Source: Loxodes magnus (Eukaryota; Ciliophora; Karyorelictea; Loxodida; Loxodidae). Taken from it: 64,000 bases of DNA. Made by a program: the position numbers and the translations under genes. The stretch spans positions 834,149-898,148 of the forward strand of contig CAMPDV010000081.1 of NCBI GenBank assembly GCA_946699065.1, given 5' to 3'. The notes below the pieces were generated by a model. The model had not been told where the DNA came from. It did not search any database and saw only the letters and a list, made by a program, of their open reading frames with translations. The stretch's first letter is position 1, and every line of letters begins with the position of its first letter. Shown piece after piece: positions 36,761 through 52,257 of the stretch.

Positions 36761-38283
36761 ATGGACAAAAAACTAAATCTGAAATTAAAGTAACTAACCT
36801 TGAATACTCCAAGGCTTAATTTAGAAAACAAATCGCCTAATAATAGCAAAGGGATAAAGAAAGTTCATTTGAGGCAAATAAGTAATAATGGTAATTAAGC
36901 TATTAATCCATAGAAAGAAACGTAAGTGTAAAATAGCAATGCTAATCACTTTCGTAATAATTCTGAACCTTAAAACTATTATTTGTTTAAGACTATGCAG
37001 CAAAATAATCTTTAGGTCAAAACTAAAGGGTAAAACAATTAAAAGGCAGTACTAACTAAAGAAGAATGATATAGTCAAGCTTAATAAAGAAAAATTACGG
37101 TTTTAAACAAATGTGAGACTTCTCCTAGTCCAAAAAGGTAGAATCTAGATTCAGATAGAAGTAATCAAAATAATTAAATTAAGAAAAAGGAGAATATTTT
37201 GAACTCCAATCCGCTTAGAAAGAGTTTGCCACAAAGCTTAAGTAAATATAGCCAAAAGTAAAAAGAAAGCGCAAGGAAAAAACAGAATTTTTTCTTATAG
37301 TCTCCAAGAAGTGCTAATTAGAACCGAAAACAGATATAGATATACATTAAAAAGAATGAACTTTAGGCTCTAATAAAAAATTGTGTTTCAGGTGTCGCTC
37401 ATAAAACTTAAGTAGGATATTCTCCAGGGACTAATAAGATAAACCAAGATAGCTATATAATTTAAAACCTCTTTAACAAAAACCCATCTCAGCATTTTTA
37501 CGCTATTTGTGATGGACATGGAATGTGTGGTAGAGAAGTTTCTTCGTTTATAAAATAAAGACTTCCTAGTAAGTTTTTGATATAAAGTAATTCTTCTTAA
37601 GGACCAGGATTTAGAGTCTAAGCCGTAAAAATCCCTTTATCGTTCTATTTAAAGATGTTCTTAGGAATTAATGAGAGCTTAGTTTGATGTCAAGTTCAGT
37701 GGCTCTACTCTTGTATCTTGCTTAATTAGAAACAACAAACTGTATTGTGCAAATGTGGGCGATTCTAGAGCCATTTTATATAGAGCGGATGGTATTATTG
37801 CTTTAAGCAGGGACCATAAGCCAGAACTTCCTGATGAGAAGTAAAGGATTTTAAATGCTAATGGAAGAATATTTGCTTACTAAGGTTAGTTTCATCACTT
37901 TAGACGCTAATGGAAATGATGTCGGACCAAAAAGAGTCTGATTAAAGGAAGTTGATCTTCCAGGACTAGCTATGTCTCGATCAATTGGAGATTTCATAGC
38001 TCAACATATTGGAGTAACTTCAGAACCTGAAATTTTCGAATTTGAACTTAAGCATAATGATCAGTTTATAGTCATAGCAAGCGATGGAGTATGAGAATTT
38101 TTGAGCAATGAAGAAGTATGTAGGTTAGTAAAACCATTTGTGGATTCAGGATAGTTATAAAAAGGATGTGAAGCTTTGGTGAAAGAGAGTAATGACAGAT
38201 GGAAATAAGTAAATTTTTAATTTTAGGAAGAAGAAGTTATAGATGATATAACCTGTATATTAATATCGCTTCATGTAACATGA
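36761..38283 (+). CDS. PP2C-family (PPM) serine/threonine phosphatase, 488 residues, three introns
   Basis: ATG 36761 (MDKKLNLKLKQLTLNTPRLN) begins a ~200-residue disordered, basic N-terminus. The PP2C domain starts near GVAHKTQVGYSPGTNKINQDS. Motifs follow in order: FYAICDGHGMCGREVSSFI (metal-binding Asp-Gly), FDVKFSGSTLVSCLIR, LYCANVGDSRAILYR, LSRDHKPELPDEKQRI, LPGLAMSRSIGDFIAQHIGV, FIVIASDGVWEFLSNEEVC (Trp is TGA), and EVIDDITCILISL, giving the last metal Asp. Introns of 19, 19 and 18 nt at 37569-37587, 37885-37903 and 38209-38226 restore frame and the conserved spacing. TGA 38281-38283 ends the gene. These enzymes remove phosphate from Ser/Thr using Mn2+/Mg2+. The DGHG signature is intact, so it is probably active. 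Confidence 0.93.
37569..37587 (+). other. 19-nt intron 1 of the PP2C gene
   Basis: gtaagtttttgatataaag. Removing it joins the KQRLP helix to the region before FDVKFSGST. Confidence 0.85.
37885..37903 (+). other. 19-nt intron 2 of the PP2C gene
   Basis: gttagtttcatcactttag. Removal joins NGRIFAYQ to DANGNDVGPKRVW in frame. Confidence 0.88.
38209..38226 (+). other. 18-nt intron 3 of the PP2C gene
   Basis: gtaaatttttaattttag. It is a multiple of three and lacks TGA, so unspliced RNA would keep the frame. It is called an intron for its GT-AG ends and T-rich body. Confidence 0.75.
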
Positions 38284-38789
38284 TAAGAACATTTTATTCT
38301 CTCTGAAACTTTAGTTTAATTAGCCTCCTAACCATTTTATACACTTTACTCTCTTTTTAATTTTCAAATTTTTCTCAGCTTCTTTTTTGATCTGATAAGC
38401 AATTAATTTAAGCTCTATTTAATGAAAAACTCTTGGCTTTCACTATTAATATATATGACTACATCTGTATATTTAGATTCACACTAAGAGTACTAAGGAA
38501 AGCTTCAACAGCAGACTTAGAATGTTACTGCCATATAGATTATCATTTCAGTCTCTTAATTAGCTTACTTTTCGCCTTGTTCAATCATATAACGAAGCTC
38601 GACTAATAAAGCCTGCAGTATAAGACAAGCAATCCAGCTTCTACTCCTCTACTCCTCTAATCATCAGCATCCTTTAATCTTAGTCCTTATATAAGTATTA
38701 TCTCTATCCTGTACTAAGCGACATTGAGGTGATCTAAAGAGATAAGGTTAGAAGGGTAAATAATAGAATTCATATTTAATATTATAAAG
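38284..38789. other. 506-bp spacer, nothing recognised
   Basis: T-rich sequence between the PP2C stop and the TMCO1-like start. The 30 bp before ATG 38790 are almost pure A/T. Confidence 0.5.
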
Positions 38790-39349
38790 ATGCAAATAGA
38801 AGTCCAAGACACTTTAGTCGTAATAGGGGCAGCTGTTTGCACTGCAGTATTTTCAGAAGGTAAGAATACTATATAGTGTTAACTTGGCTCCTAATTTATA
38901 GAACTGAGTAATATTAAACGCTGAAAAGATAAGTAGATGGTCTAACTAGGAAGTTAGATAAAGATAAAGAAAAAGTAGTCACTGCTTCTAAGTAAAAACA
39001 GTAAGAGAAGAAAATAAATGTTAATGAAACTAAATTAAAAGGGTTCTAGTAGTAAATGGCTGGAACTAAAATCAAGTCTACTTTCATTGTTACACTCTTC
39101 ATGATAGCTTTTATTTCAACGCTATCAAATATGTACCACGGTGTGATAGTAGCTCTTCTTCCTTTCTAGCCGGTTGGATTTATTTAAGGACTTTCTCATC
39201 GAGGGCTTCCTGGAAACGATATGACTCACTGCTCTAGTGTCTTCTTGTATGTGGTTGCGAGTTATGCGATTAAATAGAGTTTGTAGAGGTATTGCGGCTT
39301 CACGCCAGTCAGAAGTGCTTTTTCATTTTTACAGCCAAAACCTATGTGA
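38790..39349 (+). CDS. tmco1-like: TMCO1-like ER Ca2+-load-activated channel, 180 residues
   Basis: ATG 38790 (MQIEVQDTLVVIGAAVCTAV) is a first membrane helix. Splicing a 17-nt intron at 38860-38876 gives the TMCO1 layout. It continues VLTWLLIYRTEQYQTLKRQV (end of helix 1 and start of the coiled coil), then a Lys/Gln-rich coil, then MAGTKIKSTFIVTLFMIAFI and the signature VALLPFQPVGFIQGLSHRGL. It ends with helix CSSVFLYVVASYAIKQSLQR, CGFTPVRSAFSFL and TGA 39347-39349. Human TMCO1 is 188 residues with the same order. The family forms an ER channel that lets Ca2+ leak when stores overfill, and it associates with the ribosome-translocon. The match is strong along the whole length. Confidence 0.93.
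38860..38876 (+). other. 17-nt intron in the TMCO1-like gene
   Basis: gtaagaatactatatag. Removal joins CTAVFSE to VLTWLLIYRTE as in the family. Confidence 0.9.
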
Positions 39350-39444
39350 TTACAATTAATAAACCTTTAATTTTTTTATTCATAAGTACTCCTTACATCT
39401 TAATAGCTACCACCTTTAAATGCATTACTAGAAACTGCTTACCT

Positions 39445-40554
39445 ATGATTGCCATAAAAACAGACTACTAAACATAGTTCCACAAAGAGTTCAATAAAGA
39501 AGCCCTTCTGATTTCAATTGCTATCTTCTAAAGCTTAGTTTACCATTAGAGATATGACGCAAAGGAGAAAAGCTGCTCTTAAGTTTATTGCAATAGCTAA
39601 CAATTTCCATTATAGAGCTCTAATTCTAGCTAAGCTACACTTGAAGTAAGATCCTTAAAAGACTCATAAGTAAAACAGCATTTTCGTTGATCCATTCAAA
39701 CTTTTGCAATCTGAATACCTAAAGTATCATTAGATGAACTAGCATCATACTACATCTGATTTCAAGAGTATATAAGAAGTAAATACATATGCTAGATTAA
39801 TTCAGATTAGAGACTAATAGAGCTTTGTATGATTAGTTGGGTATATAAATATGGTCTATACTTAATAAGCAAATAGAGTCCATACGACTAAACTTACTAT
39901 GATATATATCTGACTTTTCTTAGAATAATTCATAATTTTCTTACTCAGTAGCTTAATTTTCTGGTAAGAGAAGTATAATAAATTTAAACTTAAAGATACT
40001 AAACTTAATATCTAAAAAGAACAGTCAATAAAGCATAGCTAAGTTATTAGGGGTTATTAAGGGTAATAATCTGCTATATAGAGTTTAATTTAATATACCT
40101 AATATAAGTTAAATGCTAGAGATTCAGTTTATAAGGGAGATAAGTAAAGGAAATGGTATCTGTTTAGTATTTACATAAGATCAATTTCTATGCTAATAGT
40201 AATATAAGATAGTAGGTATGTTTAAAGGGTTTTAGCTTTGGGGCTTTTATATTAATGACATAGTAAGATAATTGAATTAACGTAGAAGATATGGATTCTT
40301 TAAAGGGATTATTAGTCTAGTTTATTTAAGCTTTTTAAGTATAAAAATTTACCTATCAAGTACATTTTGACAAGCTAGAGTGAGATATGAAATTCTTGCA
40401 TTGGCCAATCGAAATTTAGAAAAAGCAGATTGAGAAGGTAATTTTAAAGCCACATGGCTATGAAAACCCAGTTAGTAATATCATTTACATGTTTATAAAT
40501 AAGACTAATAAAATAAGCTTTTAATCCTGCCAAAAGCCTCTTTAATGGGGGTGA
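39445..40554 (+). CDS. unidentified 369-residue protein
   Basis: Not recognised. Frame 1 from ATG 39445 (MIAIKTDYQTQFHKEFNKEA) to TGA 40552-40554 has good charge pattern and no need for introns. Segments include LIELCMISWVYKYGLYLI, a short basic coil (LVREVQQIQTQRYQTQYLKR), NWINVEDMDSLKGLLVQFIQ, then FDKLEWDMKFLHWPIEIQKK and KPHGYENPVSNIIYMFINKT. The last part recalls helical scaffold proteins of the axoneme, but no family is certain. It starts 95 bp after TMCO1 on the same strand. Confidence 0.42.
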
Positions 40555-41579
40555 ATCTCTAATACTATAACTAAATATAACTTAAGTGTATCCCATTTAT
40601 TTAGTTTGAAGTAATAGGTAGAGCTACACTAATCCTAAGTTCTATAAGTTATGCCTTTAGCTTCTAATTTGGTATATACTTAAAGCTTATTTTATAAGCT
40701 ACTTTATATTCAAATTTAGCTTCAAGATACTTCATATTATCTTATCACTCGCTTTATCATTACTTTGCATATGCTTAGACTGCTTATTTTCAAGCTAATA
40801 CAGATATTCGTTTTTTATCTTAAGGTATAGTCAGAGCTAAAGGATTAATAGTAGTAGAGCTAGTTACTTTTAAGAAGGGTAGGTAGTAAAGTAGATGTCG
40901 CTAGTTTCGCTTCCTTTTTGAAGTAATTTACTGCTTTACTAATAATCAGGAATTAGATAGCCTTTAACTATAAAATTCCACTAGTTAGCAACATTCTAAA
41001 ATGAGTGGCTAAACTCTTCATAATAATATTACTTCAAGCAGTCATTGAAAAGCAAGGGAGTTAGAGGAATATAAGGTAACCAAATAAGGAAAATAGACAG
41101 AAAGTTGATATAAAGGGGATAGAAACTGAAGATAGCTAGATATACTTAATAAACCTAAATCTAAGCTTAAAGCAGCATGGATAAAGATGGCGATATTAAC
41201 TTATATGATATAGACAGTGTAAGCTAAGTAAATCTAAGGGTATGGCTTCATTTAAGATTAAAGTGGTTTTCTATTACTCTTTCTCAGAGCTGCTCAGGAA
41301 ATAAGCTTGCTTATAGTCCCCAAGAAAAATTCTAATTTACAGCATAAAAAGAAGAATAAAGCAAAAAAGTGATGCTAATATCAACCCGCGCTAGCATTTG
41401 AAAGGCTAGTAATATAAAAGATTAAAAAAGGTCAAAATTGGTATAGCAACTAGAACATAATAAAGGGTAAATAAGAAAAAGTAAACTAGCTGTACTTAAA
41501 AGAAAGTGTAAAATCCTATTTAGCAGAACACTTTAAATATTTATTTTCATAGAGATAAAATAATCAGTTTATATTAAAT
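40555..41579. other. 1-kb spacer with one EF-hand-like stretch
   Basis: No complete gene recognised. At about 41177-41215 the plus strand reads MDKDGDINLYDIDS, close to an EF-hand calcium loop (Asp, Asp, Asp spacing) but lacking the central Gly. A short upstream stretch in the same frame is basic (IDRKLIQRGQKLKIARY). It may be a small calcium-binding protein or chance. Confidence 0.3.
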
Positions 41580-44349
<2,770 letters not shown>

Positions 44350-45953
44350 GTTTTTCGCAAATTAATTTATTTTTTTGAATTTTTAGATTAAAAATAAACT
44401 CAATACAGTTCGAACGTCACTTCATTATAAAAGCACTAAAAATAAAGGATAGCATTACTACCACATGATATATTAATACTAGCCAGCTTTATTAAAAAAG
44501 TGAAGTAGCAGAAAGCTTTAGCGTTCCTCTTATCATGTGATAATAAACGGAAAAGGCTTTTAGAGTATTAGATTTACTTAATTATGTTACGGTAATCTTT
44601 ATAAGATGAATATTTGCTTTATCAAAGTACAAAACTGCTTTATCTTATTTATAGTTTGGATGTGATTCACCGATTTCAAAATTAAGATGCTTCTTTTAAT
44701 GATCGAGTTTGTAGTCGATATTAATTAAGAAAGAGCATCTTCCAATCAGTCCAACGAAGACTAGTCTAAACTGATATCTAAATAATCAAGCAACCCACAT
44801 TACGACTAGTATCCAAACAAAGTATATGAATGCTTAACTACTTTAAATCAAGAGATAGAGCAGAATGGCATAACTATAGTATCTATTTATGAGTACAGTA
44901 TTTGACATTAGAAGCTTAAAATCAAAATAAAGTTTTTCTTTTTTAATATATTCAAATTCAAATTTTATATCATTGCAGTTAAGAAGGTTATCACCAGTTT
45001 AAATACATTAGTATTAAGTAAATATTCGATATTTTATAGTAGGAATATAATCTAAGTAGGCTAACAGATAAACTAGCAAATCTAAAGATTTTATCGCTTT
45101 CTTTTTTACTTTTTTAGTAAATAAGAGAAGAAAGAGGAATAAACTAAAGTGTGAAGGATAGTAAAACTGCTGATTATATATCAAAAGCGGCAAGAGAATG
45201 GATATCAGTCCTATGATAGATAGGGTTTAATACTGCAATCAGCTTTGACTAAGAAATAAACTTACAGTTGTTTGTCTTCTTCCGATAAATCGAATATATG
45301 ACTTTAGTCATTTTAAACTAATATAATATACGGGGATTAAAATGCTGCTTTACCTATGTATAATGTTATTGAAGCTCTAGTATAAAATTATAGCATATTT
45401 AGCTTAAGGGATATAAAAAGGTATATACAGAAATTGTGCTCTATTTGTAAGTAGGAAAGAAGGATCTGAAGCTAATGAAACTAATAAGCAATGAGTTCTT
45501 GATATATGAACAGAAGCTCGTATAATATAACTAGGCTATCACCTAAATAAATTAACCTAACTAAATCATATTCACTGTAGTTAGCATCAAAGCACTTAAC
45601 TTTTTTACCCTTCATTAAATAAATTAAAGGAAGCTATAAAATGCCAAAGCTTATTAGATGGTAGTATTTGTATGACAATGATAAGTGCTTGCTTAATTAA
45701 ATTATTAATGCATATAGGCTTTTAATATTAAATTAGCTTTGATTGTTGAAATATAAATTAAAGCTTTGCTAAATGAAATGAGATAAGGAAAGGAAGACTT
45801 AGTATATTCGAAAATTGACTAAAGGAAGTGTATTAAAGGATTCAAAGAAGATTAAGTAAATTGCATAGCGTTATAAGTAACTTGGTAAGATTAATGAAGA
45901 AGACTTAGCTTGAGATTTCCAAGCTGCTTTCTTATAAAAATTAAATTGCATTA
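44350..45953. other. 1.6-kb spacer, nothing recognised
   Basis: Separates the convergent kinase (+) and CEP19-like (-) genes. AT-rich, with no motif-bearing reading frame on either strand. Confidence 0.4.
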
Positions 45954-46397
45954 TTAAACAATGTCTTCACTATCATCCCAGTCACAAATCTCAGTTGGTT
46001 TAAACTGTGCTCTTTTGTCGTAGACAAAGTCTGGATGATTAGGATTTATTTGGTTAACCTTGAATTAATTTTCCATCAGATTTTTTATCTTGCTAACCTC
46101 TTCAGGTGATAACTTGTTTAGATCTTAAGAATTTTTAGATTTAAGAGTCTTCACAAGATTAATAAGTTGAGAATCCTCAATTTTAGTATGACTAGTATAC
46201 CTAACATGCTTAGTCTTAAGATAGCCTACAATAATTTCAACATCCAACTCTATATTTTTTATTTTCATTCTATGATGGTAAAGCTTTCCTGATGACGGTA
46301 CTAGATATTCTAGAACTATAACAGGAGGAAAGAATCTTAATCCAAATCTTTTAGGTATATAGTCATCTGGATCTAATATTGTTTTCTTTTACTACAT
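45954..46397 (-). CDS. cep19-like: CEP19-like centrosomal protein, about 147 residues
   Basis: From ATG 46397 the protein reads MQQKKTILDPDDYIPKRFGL, then RFFPPVIVLEYLVPSSGKLY, matching the CEP19 start (GIRFQPPAIILIYE-like). The middle has HVRYTSHTKIEDSQLINLV, which suits the family's helix. Near the end are DLNKLSPEEVSKIKNLMEN, then NPNHPDFVYDKRAQF and ICDWDDSEDIV, the conserved C-terminus (DPNFVYD and GWD in animals). CEP19 sits at the centriole and recruits RABL2 and IFT to start ciliary transport. The conserved end is followed at once by TAA TAA, and I found no in-frame TGA nearby, so TAA may stop here. A 5' exon upstream of 46397 is possible. Confidence 0.85.
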
Positions 46398-47725
46398 AAT
46401 AATATGAACATTTAATTCAAAAATACTTTAAACTTCCCTTTTTGGCATCTATATCTCTCTTATCACCTTCTGACTACTAGTTGTATCATTAGTCTATCAC
46501 ACTACTCACTAAGCATTCTTTACCTGCTTTCTTCCTCTTTTATTACTCTAGTTTCAATTGTCTTTATATAGACAGTATAAACATAATATAGTTTGAAAAG
46601 AAAGAGCTTTTTAGACTTCTCAGACTATTGAAAATAAGACACCGAAAGATAAACGCAGTCAAGGTTTTAGAAGAAAGCATATCACTATAAGTATCTACTG
46701 CACAAAGCTTGATTATAGGTATACTTAGACATTAAAGAAGATGCAGTTATAAGAAAATAGGCATTTTAATCAATACTAGGTATATAAATAATAAGCTCCA
46801 TGCATTTATTTCTACTCTATATATTTCTTAGATTGCTAGCTCGAGGATCTAATTGTAGATCATTGAATTATTCTATCAAGTGTTAAAGGGTACTAGGAGT
46901 TTTGTACTTAACTGTATCAGAAGGCATTTTTAATTTTGGTAGAAAGAGCTATCACTTGCTAAAAAATAAGGATGAACTTATCTTTTATTGGCTGATTTGT
47001 TAACTTTTCTTAGTTAGTTTAAATCAGAAAATTATGAAAGGTAATAAAGTAAAGATATAGGAGATTAAGAGGAATGAGTAGCTCTGTGATAGAAAGGAAG
47101 CAAAGTGATCTAAAATATGCTATATACCTCAAACTTGTTAGTCTCTTTAACTGAGTCTTATAAACATAAAATTTTGCATAATTAGAACGTATTTTTTAAT
47201 TTAGTAAGTTAGGAAAGTCAGAAATGATCCTTTTAGCATATTTACTGCTTATAACTATGCAAGGTAGATTATCAAATTCAATTTAGATTCAATTCTCTTC
47301 ATATAATGCAGTTGCTTTAAAATAACTTAAAGCAGCTGTTTCATCTTAAGAGAAGTAGCCAAGATATATATTAATAAGCTAAACTAGGATAAATACTCTC
47401 ACATTTATAAAAGCTACCCTTGAAACTAACTTTAAACTAGCATAATAATAGCTGCTATCTTTAATAGCAATCTACTCTTATCTTGTTAATAGTTTTATTC
47501 CTTATCTTATTAAATTGTTTAGCAGCTAATGCGTCTATCTTTAATAGACTCATATGGCTTATTTTATATTAATGTGTTTAAAGCCTTCTCTTAAATTAGC
47601 TAGGGGTAGAATGAAAGATCTTATTCGGATTTATGCTAATTATGTACGAAACTGAGAAGAGTGATTATTAAGTAAGCTAGAAGGTGATATTGATAAATAG
47701 ATCTTCATTAATAAATATGTTTTAG
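46398..47725. other. 1.3-kb spacer, nothing recognised
   Basis: Between two minus-strand genes. AT-rich, short mixed words, no gene seen. The part next to 46397 should hold the CEP19-like promoter. Confidence 0.4.
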
Positions 47726-49972
47726 TCATATCTAAAGACCCAAGTTCTAATTTTCTGCACATCTTAGTGGCTTAAAATGTAGGTTAAAACTAGGCTTTCC
47801 AAAAACTTGGTTTGGCTTGAGTGGTTCTTGTTCTCTCTCTTCTTCTCTTGGTAGCAATTTATAATTTTATCCACTTACTGATTTGAACCTTGGAGCTAGT
47901 TTGAACTTGGCTAACCATCCTTTACCAATATCCTTCTCTTTTTACTTTTTTTCTTCCTCAATAATTCTTTTATTAATTGTCTCTGGAGTTAAGTATTCAT
48001 GCTGCATAAATATATGAGACTCAAAAGGAATCTTCTTTTTATCAAGTTTGAAATCAACTTGATTTAATTTTGGAGCTCAATCTGGTCTAAACTTATCCTC
48101 TTAAGGAGGAACCCAATAGTCTGGCACTTTCTTTTAGTTGCTCACTCTTTTTGCTTCTTTACATTAAATTTAAAATCCTTTATCTAACTTAAAAGCCAAA
48201 ATGAAGTCTTTCGTCTTCTTTTTTTGCTAAATTTCAGGCAACTAAGTTGCGTTTTATGGAGACATAGTTGCTGACTTAAACTAGTTCAACTTTTCAAACT
48301 AAGCTGCTGTTCTTTCTTAGGCTAATTTATGTTCTGGAATGGAATATCCAAGTTACTTAACAATCTAAGGATTTACAGTCGATCCAAATTTTTAATTTAG
48401 TCACAAAACTTCGTTAAACTTTTGTTTTGCATCAAATGTAAAGGTGTAAAAATTATCCTAGTTAAGTCTTGAATTAACTACTTGATCATAGGGATTTTAT
48501 TCTTTTTATGGCTTTTCTTCATATATTAATTATATAAGTTTCCCTTCAGGTTGTATATTCGCTTCTGCTCTTTATTAGCGTGTATATGTAGGATCATTTA
48601 CTGTTTTTGGTCTTGGAAGCTCTTTAGTTCTCTACATTATTTAAGTTTATGTCATTGGCTTTAATTGTTCCTGCTCGTAACTTGTTAATGTTTTCTGGAT
48701 TTAGTTTTAAGGTAGTCAGTCAGCTTCAGGTTTCTCATCTATAGTAGTTAAGATTTTTCTTCATTAGTCGCTGCAGCTTCTATAGATGATTTAGAACTCC
48801 TTTTTATATTAGTCTCACTTCCTCCTTCCATTCACAGCAGCTTTTACTTCCTCAATTGTAAGATCTCCCTTTTAGCCTTTCTACCTTCTATCAATTATCT
48901 CTTTGAACATAACGTCTATTTGTCATTCATCTATTGACACTTTTTTCTCATTGATAAATGTTTTGATTTCTTCCTTTGAAAGCTTACCATCGAAGTTCAG
49001 ATCAACCACGAAGAAAAGATGTCTAATAGAGTCCATAGAGTAGTTTTGCAAAGTCAGTGTCGTCTTTACATATTTTTTAGGAAGTCTAGCTTTTGTTCTT
49101 CCTAGCAATCGATTGATATCTTCCTTAAATTCAACTGATTCAATGAACTAATCTTAAAGTTTCTCTTATGATGAAGCCTGGATTTACTCTATTACTGGAG
49201 GTGGACTTGTTAAAAAATTATGAGCTAGCAAAAAAAGCTGAAGATATACGCCATTATCAGAAATTAGTTACTGCTTTTTACTTATACCAATCGCTCTGAA
49301 TTCAGGATTCATTATTGTAGAAACATGCTCATCTATGATATCATTTAGCGATACTGAAGTCTTAAATTAATGTACAATATATGCTTAAGACCCTTCTGTT
49401 CATCCTAAAGCGTTTATAAGATCGTATAAGTTATTTCCTTATAGTTTACTTCTGATTGCCTCAACATCAATTTAAGTAATTTATTCTAACTCCTCTTGGT
49501 ATTTTTCTCTAATAAGGTTAATTTCTTAAAGATGGTTACTTCTTTCACTCTGTACAACTTCCTCCCTGTTCGATTATACTATTTCATCTGACTGACTATC
49601 TAATTACTTCTTTGCTCCCCTTTCCCTTCTACCTTTCTTAGGTTATTAAACTACCTAAGCTTGCTTAATTTCTTCTTTTAATTACTCTTCCTATTATTTC
49701 TTGAACTCTTCTTACCTCTTTATTTCATTTTCTTCTTACTACTTTAATTTTATTCCAAGATCTATCGAAAAATCAGTTTCAAGCAACGTACTTAAAAATA
49801 AATTCGCAGCTAAGTTCAATAACTTATGCTACTCCAGTTCTGGAGCTGCTTCTGCTACTACTAGCAACTACTAAGTAGCTTCGTTTTTGATTAAGCTTAT
49901 ATTCTTATCAATAAATGCAGAAGGATCTTTTCTAAGTTCATTGATTTGCTATAATAGTGTACATTAATCCAT
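47726..49972 (-). CDS. CAP/SCP-like plus EF-hand protein, 748 residues
   Basis: ATG 49972 opens MDQCTLLQQINELRKDPSAF, and AAPELEQHKLLNLAANLFL follows. This is the beginning of a CAP (SCP/PR-1) domain (Asn-x-x-Arg and the helix with PELxxAA). The domain is split by a long Glu/Lys/Gln coil (EEFKKQQEEQLKEEIKQAQ) and resumes with LYDLINALGWTEGSQAYIV, NPEFRAIGISKKQQLISDNG and VYLQLFLLAH. Then come paired EF-hand-like helices: FFVVDLNFDGKLSKEEIKTF, with a good loop DLNFDGKLSKEE, and the weaker QKGDLTIEEVKAAV. The rest is a charged tail ending at TGA 47726-47728. No signal peptide, so probably intracellular, perhaps ciliary. No intron is needed. Confidence 0.72.
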
Positions 49973-50081
49973 TTTTAATATATAGGTTACTTATTCTATT
50001 TATTAACTTAATAAAAGACTATATTTCATTCTACTTTTCCAAGAATATTGCTCTATTATGTAAAAGCTTAATATTTATATA

Positions 50082-51284
<1,203 letters not shown>

Positions 51285-52257
51285 TTTATTTATTGATAGC
51301 TTTAATAACTCTCAAATATCTTTAATAAGATAGTCTACGCATAAAAGTCTACCATCACTAAAATAATGTTTTATAGTCAATTTTAAACGTTTAATTGACC
51401 TATTTTATATTGAAGCAAAGCTATTATTATACCACTTTGCTAAGTTACCTTTGTTATTTATTATATGGCTTCCTTAGTTTCAGTGATTCATATACTAAAG
51501 CTAAAACCAGGTAGAATCTCTTATAAGGAAGTTTCTTAACAGTATTACTAGCTCCTTTCCCTTCTTAGTACTATTGATCATTTTTCTATAGTTTGATAAT
51601 TAGGCTTCTTATATCAGATCCTTTTAAATACTAATAGTCACAGATCTTCAGTTTATAGCTAGACAGCTTATTTTAACTGTTCTACTTCAAGCTAATTTAA
51701 AAGACTAAAACTGCTTCAATATTCTGCCTTATTTGTCTTAATGCTTAGTCTCTTAATTAAGGCATAAAATTTACTTATTAAACTTCTTTATAAAGCAGTC
51801 CATAGTTATAATCATCAATCGCTTCGATATATAAAAAGAGCTTTATAGCTTGAATAATACAGAAAGATTAGTACCAAGAGAGGTATATTAAGCTATTGAA
51901 TTATAGGCTAATAGAGTAAGTATAGGGATAAAGTATAAAGGGATTGAAAGTATGAGCTTATTAGCGAATCCTAAGGTTGAGGATTAGAGAGAAGTAACTA
52001 AACAAGCTTCATTATTCTTATCTCTCGTTCTTATAATCGATACTTCTATCGCTAGTTTCATGCTTAAGTCCTTAAAACCATCATAGGATACCCTAATCCT
52101 CACTTCTCTACTTCTAAAGCTTCTAGACCCATCCTTCACCTAAATTTTGAGGTATCTAAGATACCTTCTTAAAGCTATAGTAACGATACTTAGTCTGATC
52201 TAGAAAGATATAGTACTAGAATGTTGCTGGATTTAAATAATAATAAATAACTTAAAA
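51285..52257. other. divergent spacer of about 970 bp
   Basis: Lies between the start of the minus-strand AGC kinase and the start of the plus-strand MORN gene, so it should hold both promoters. AT-rich, nothing else recognised. Confidence 0.5.
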
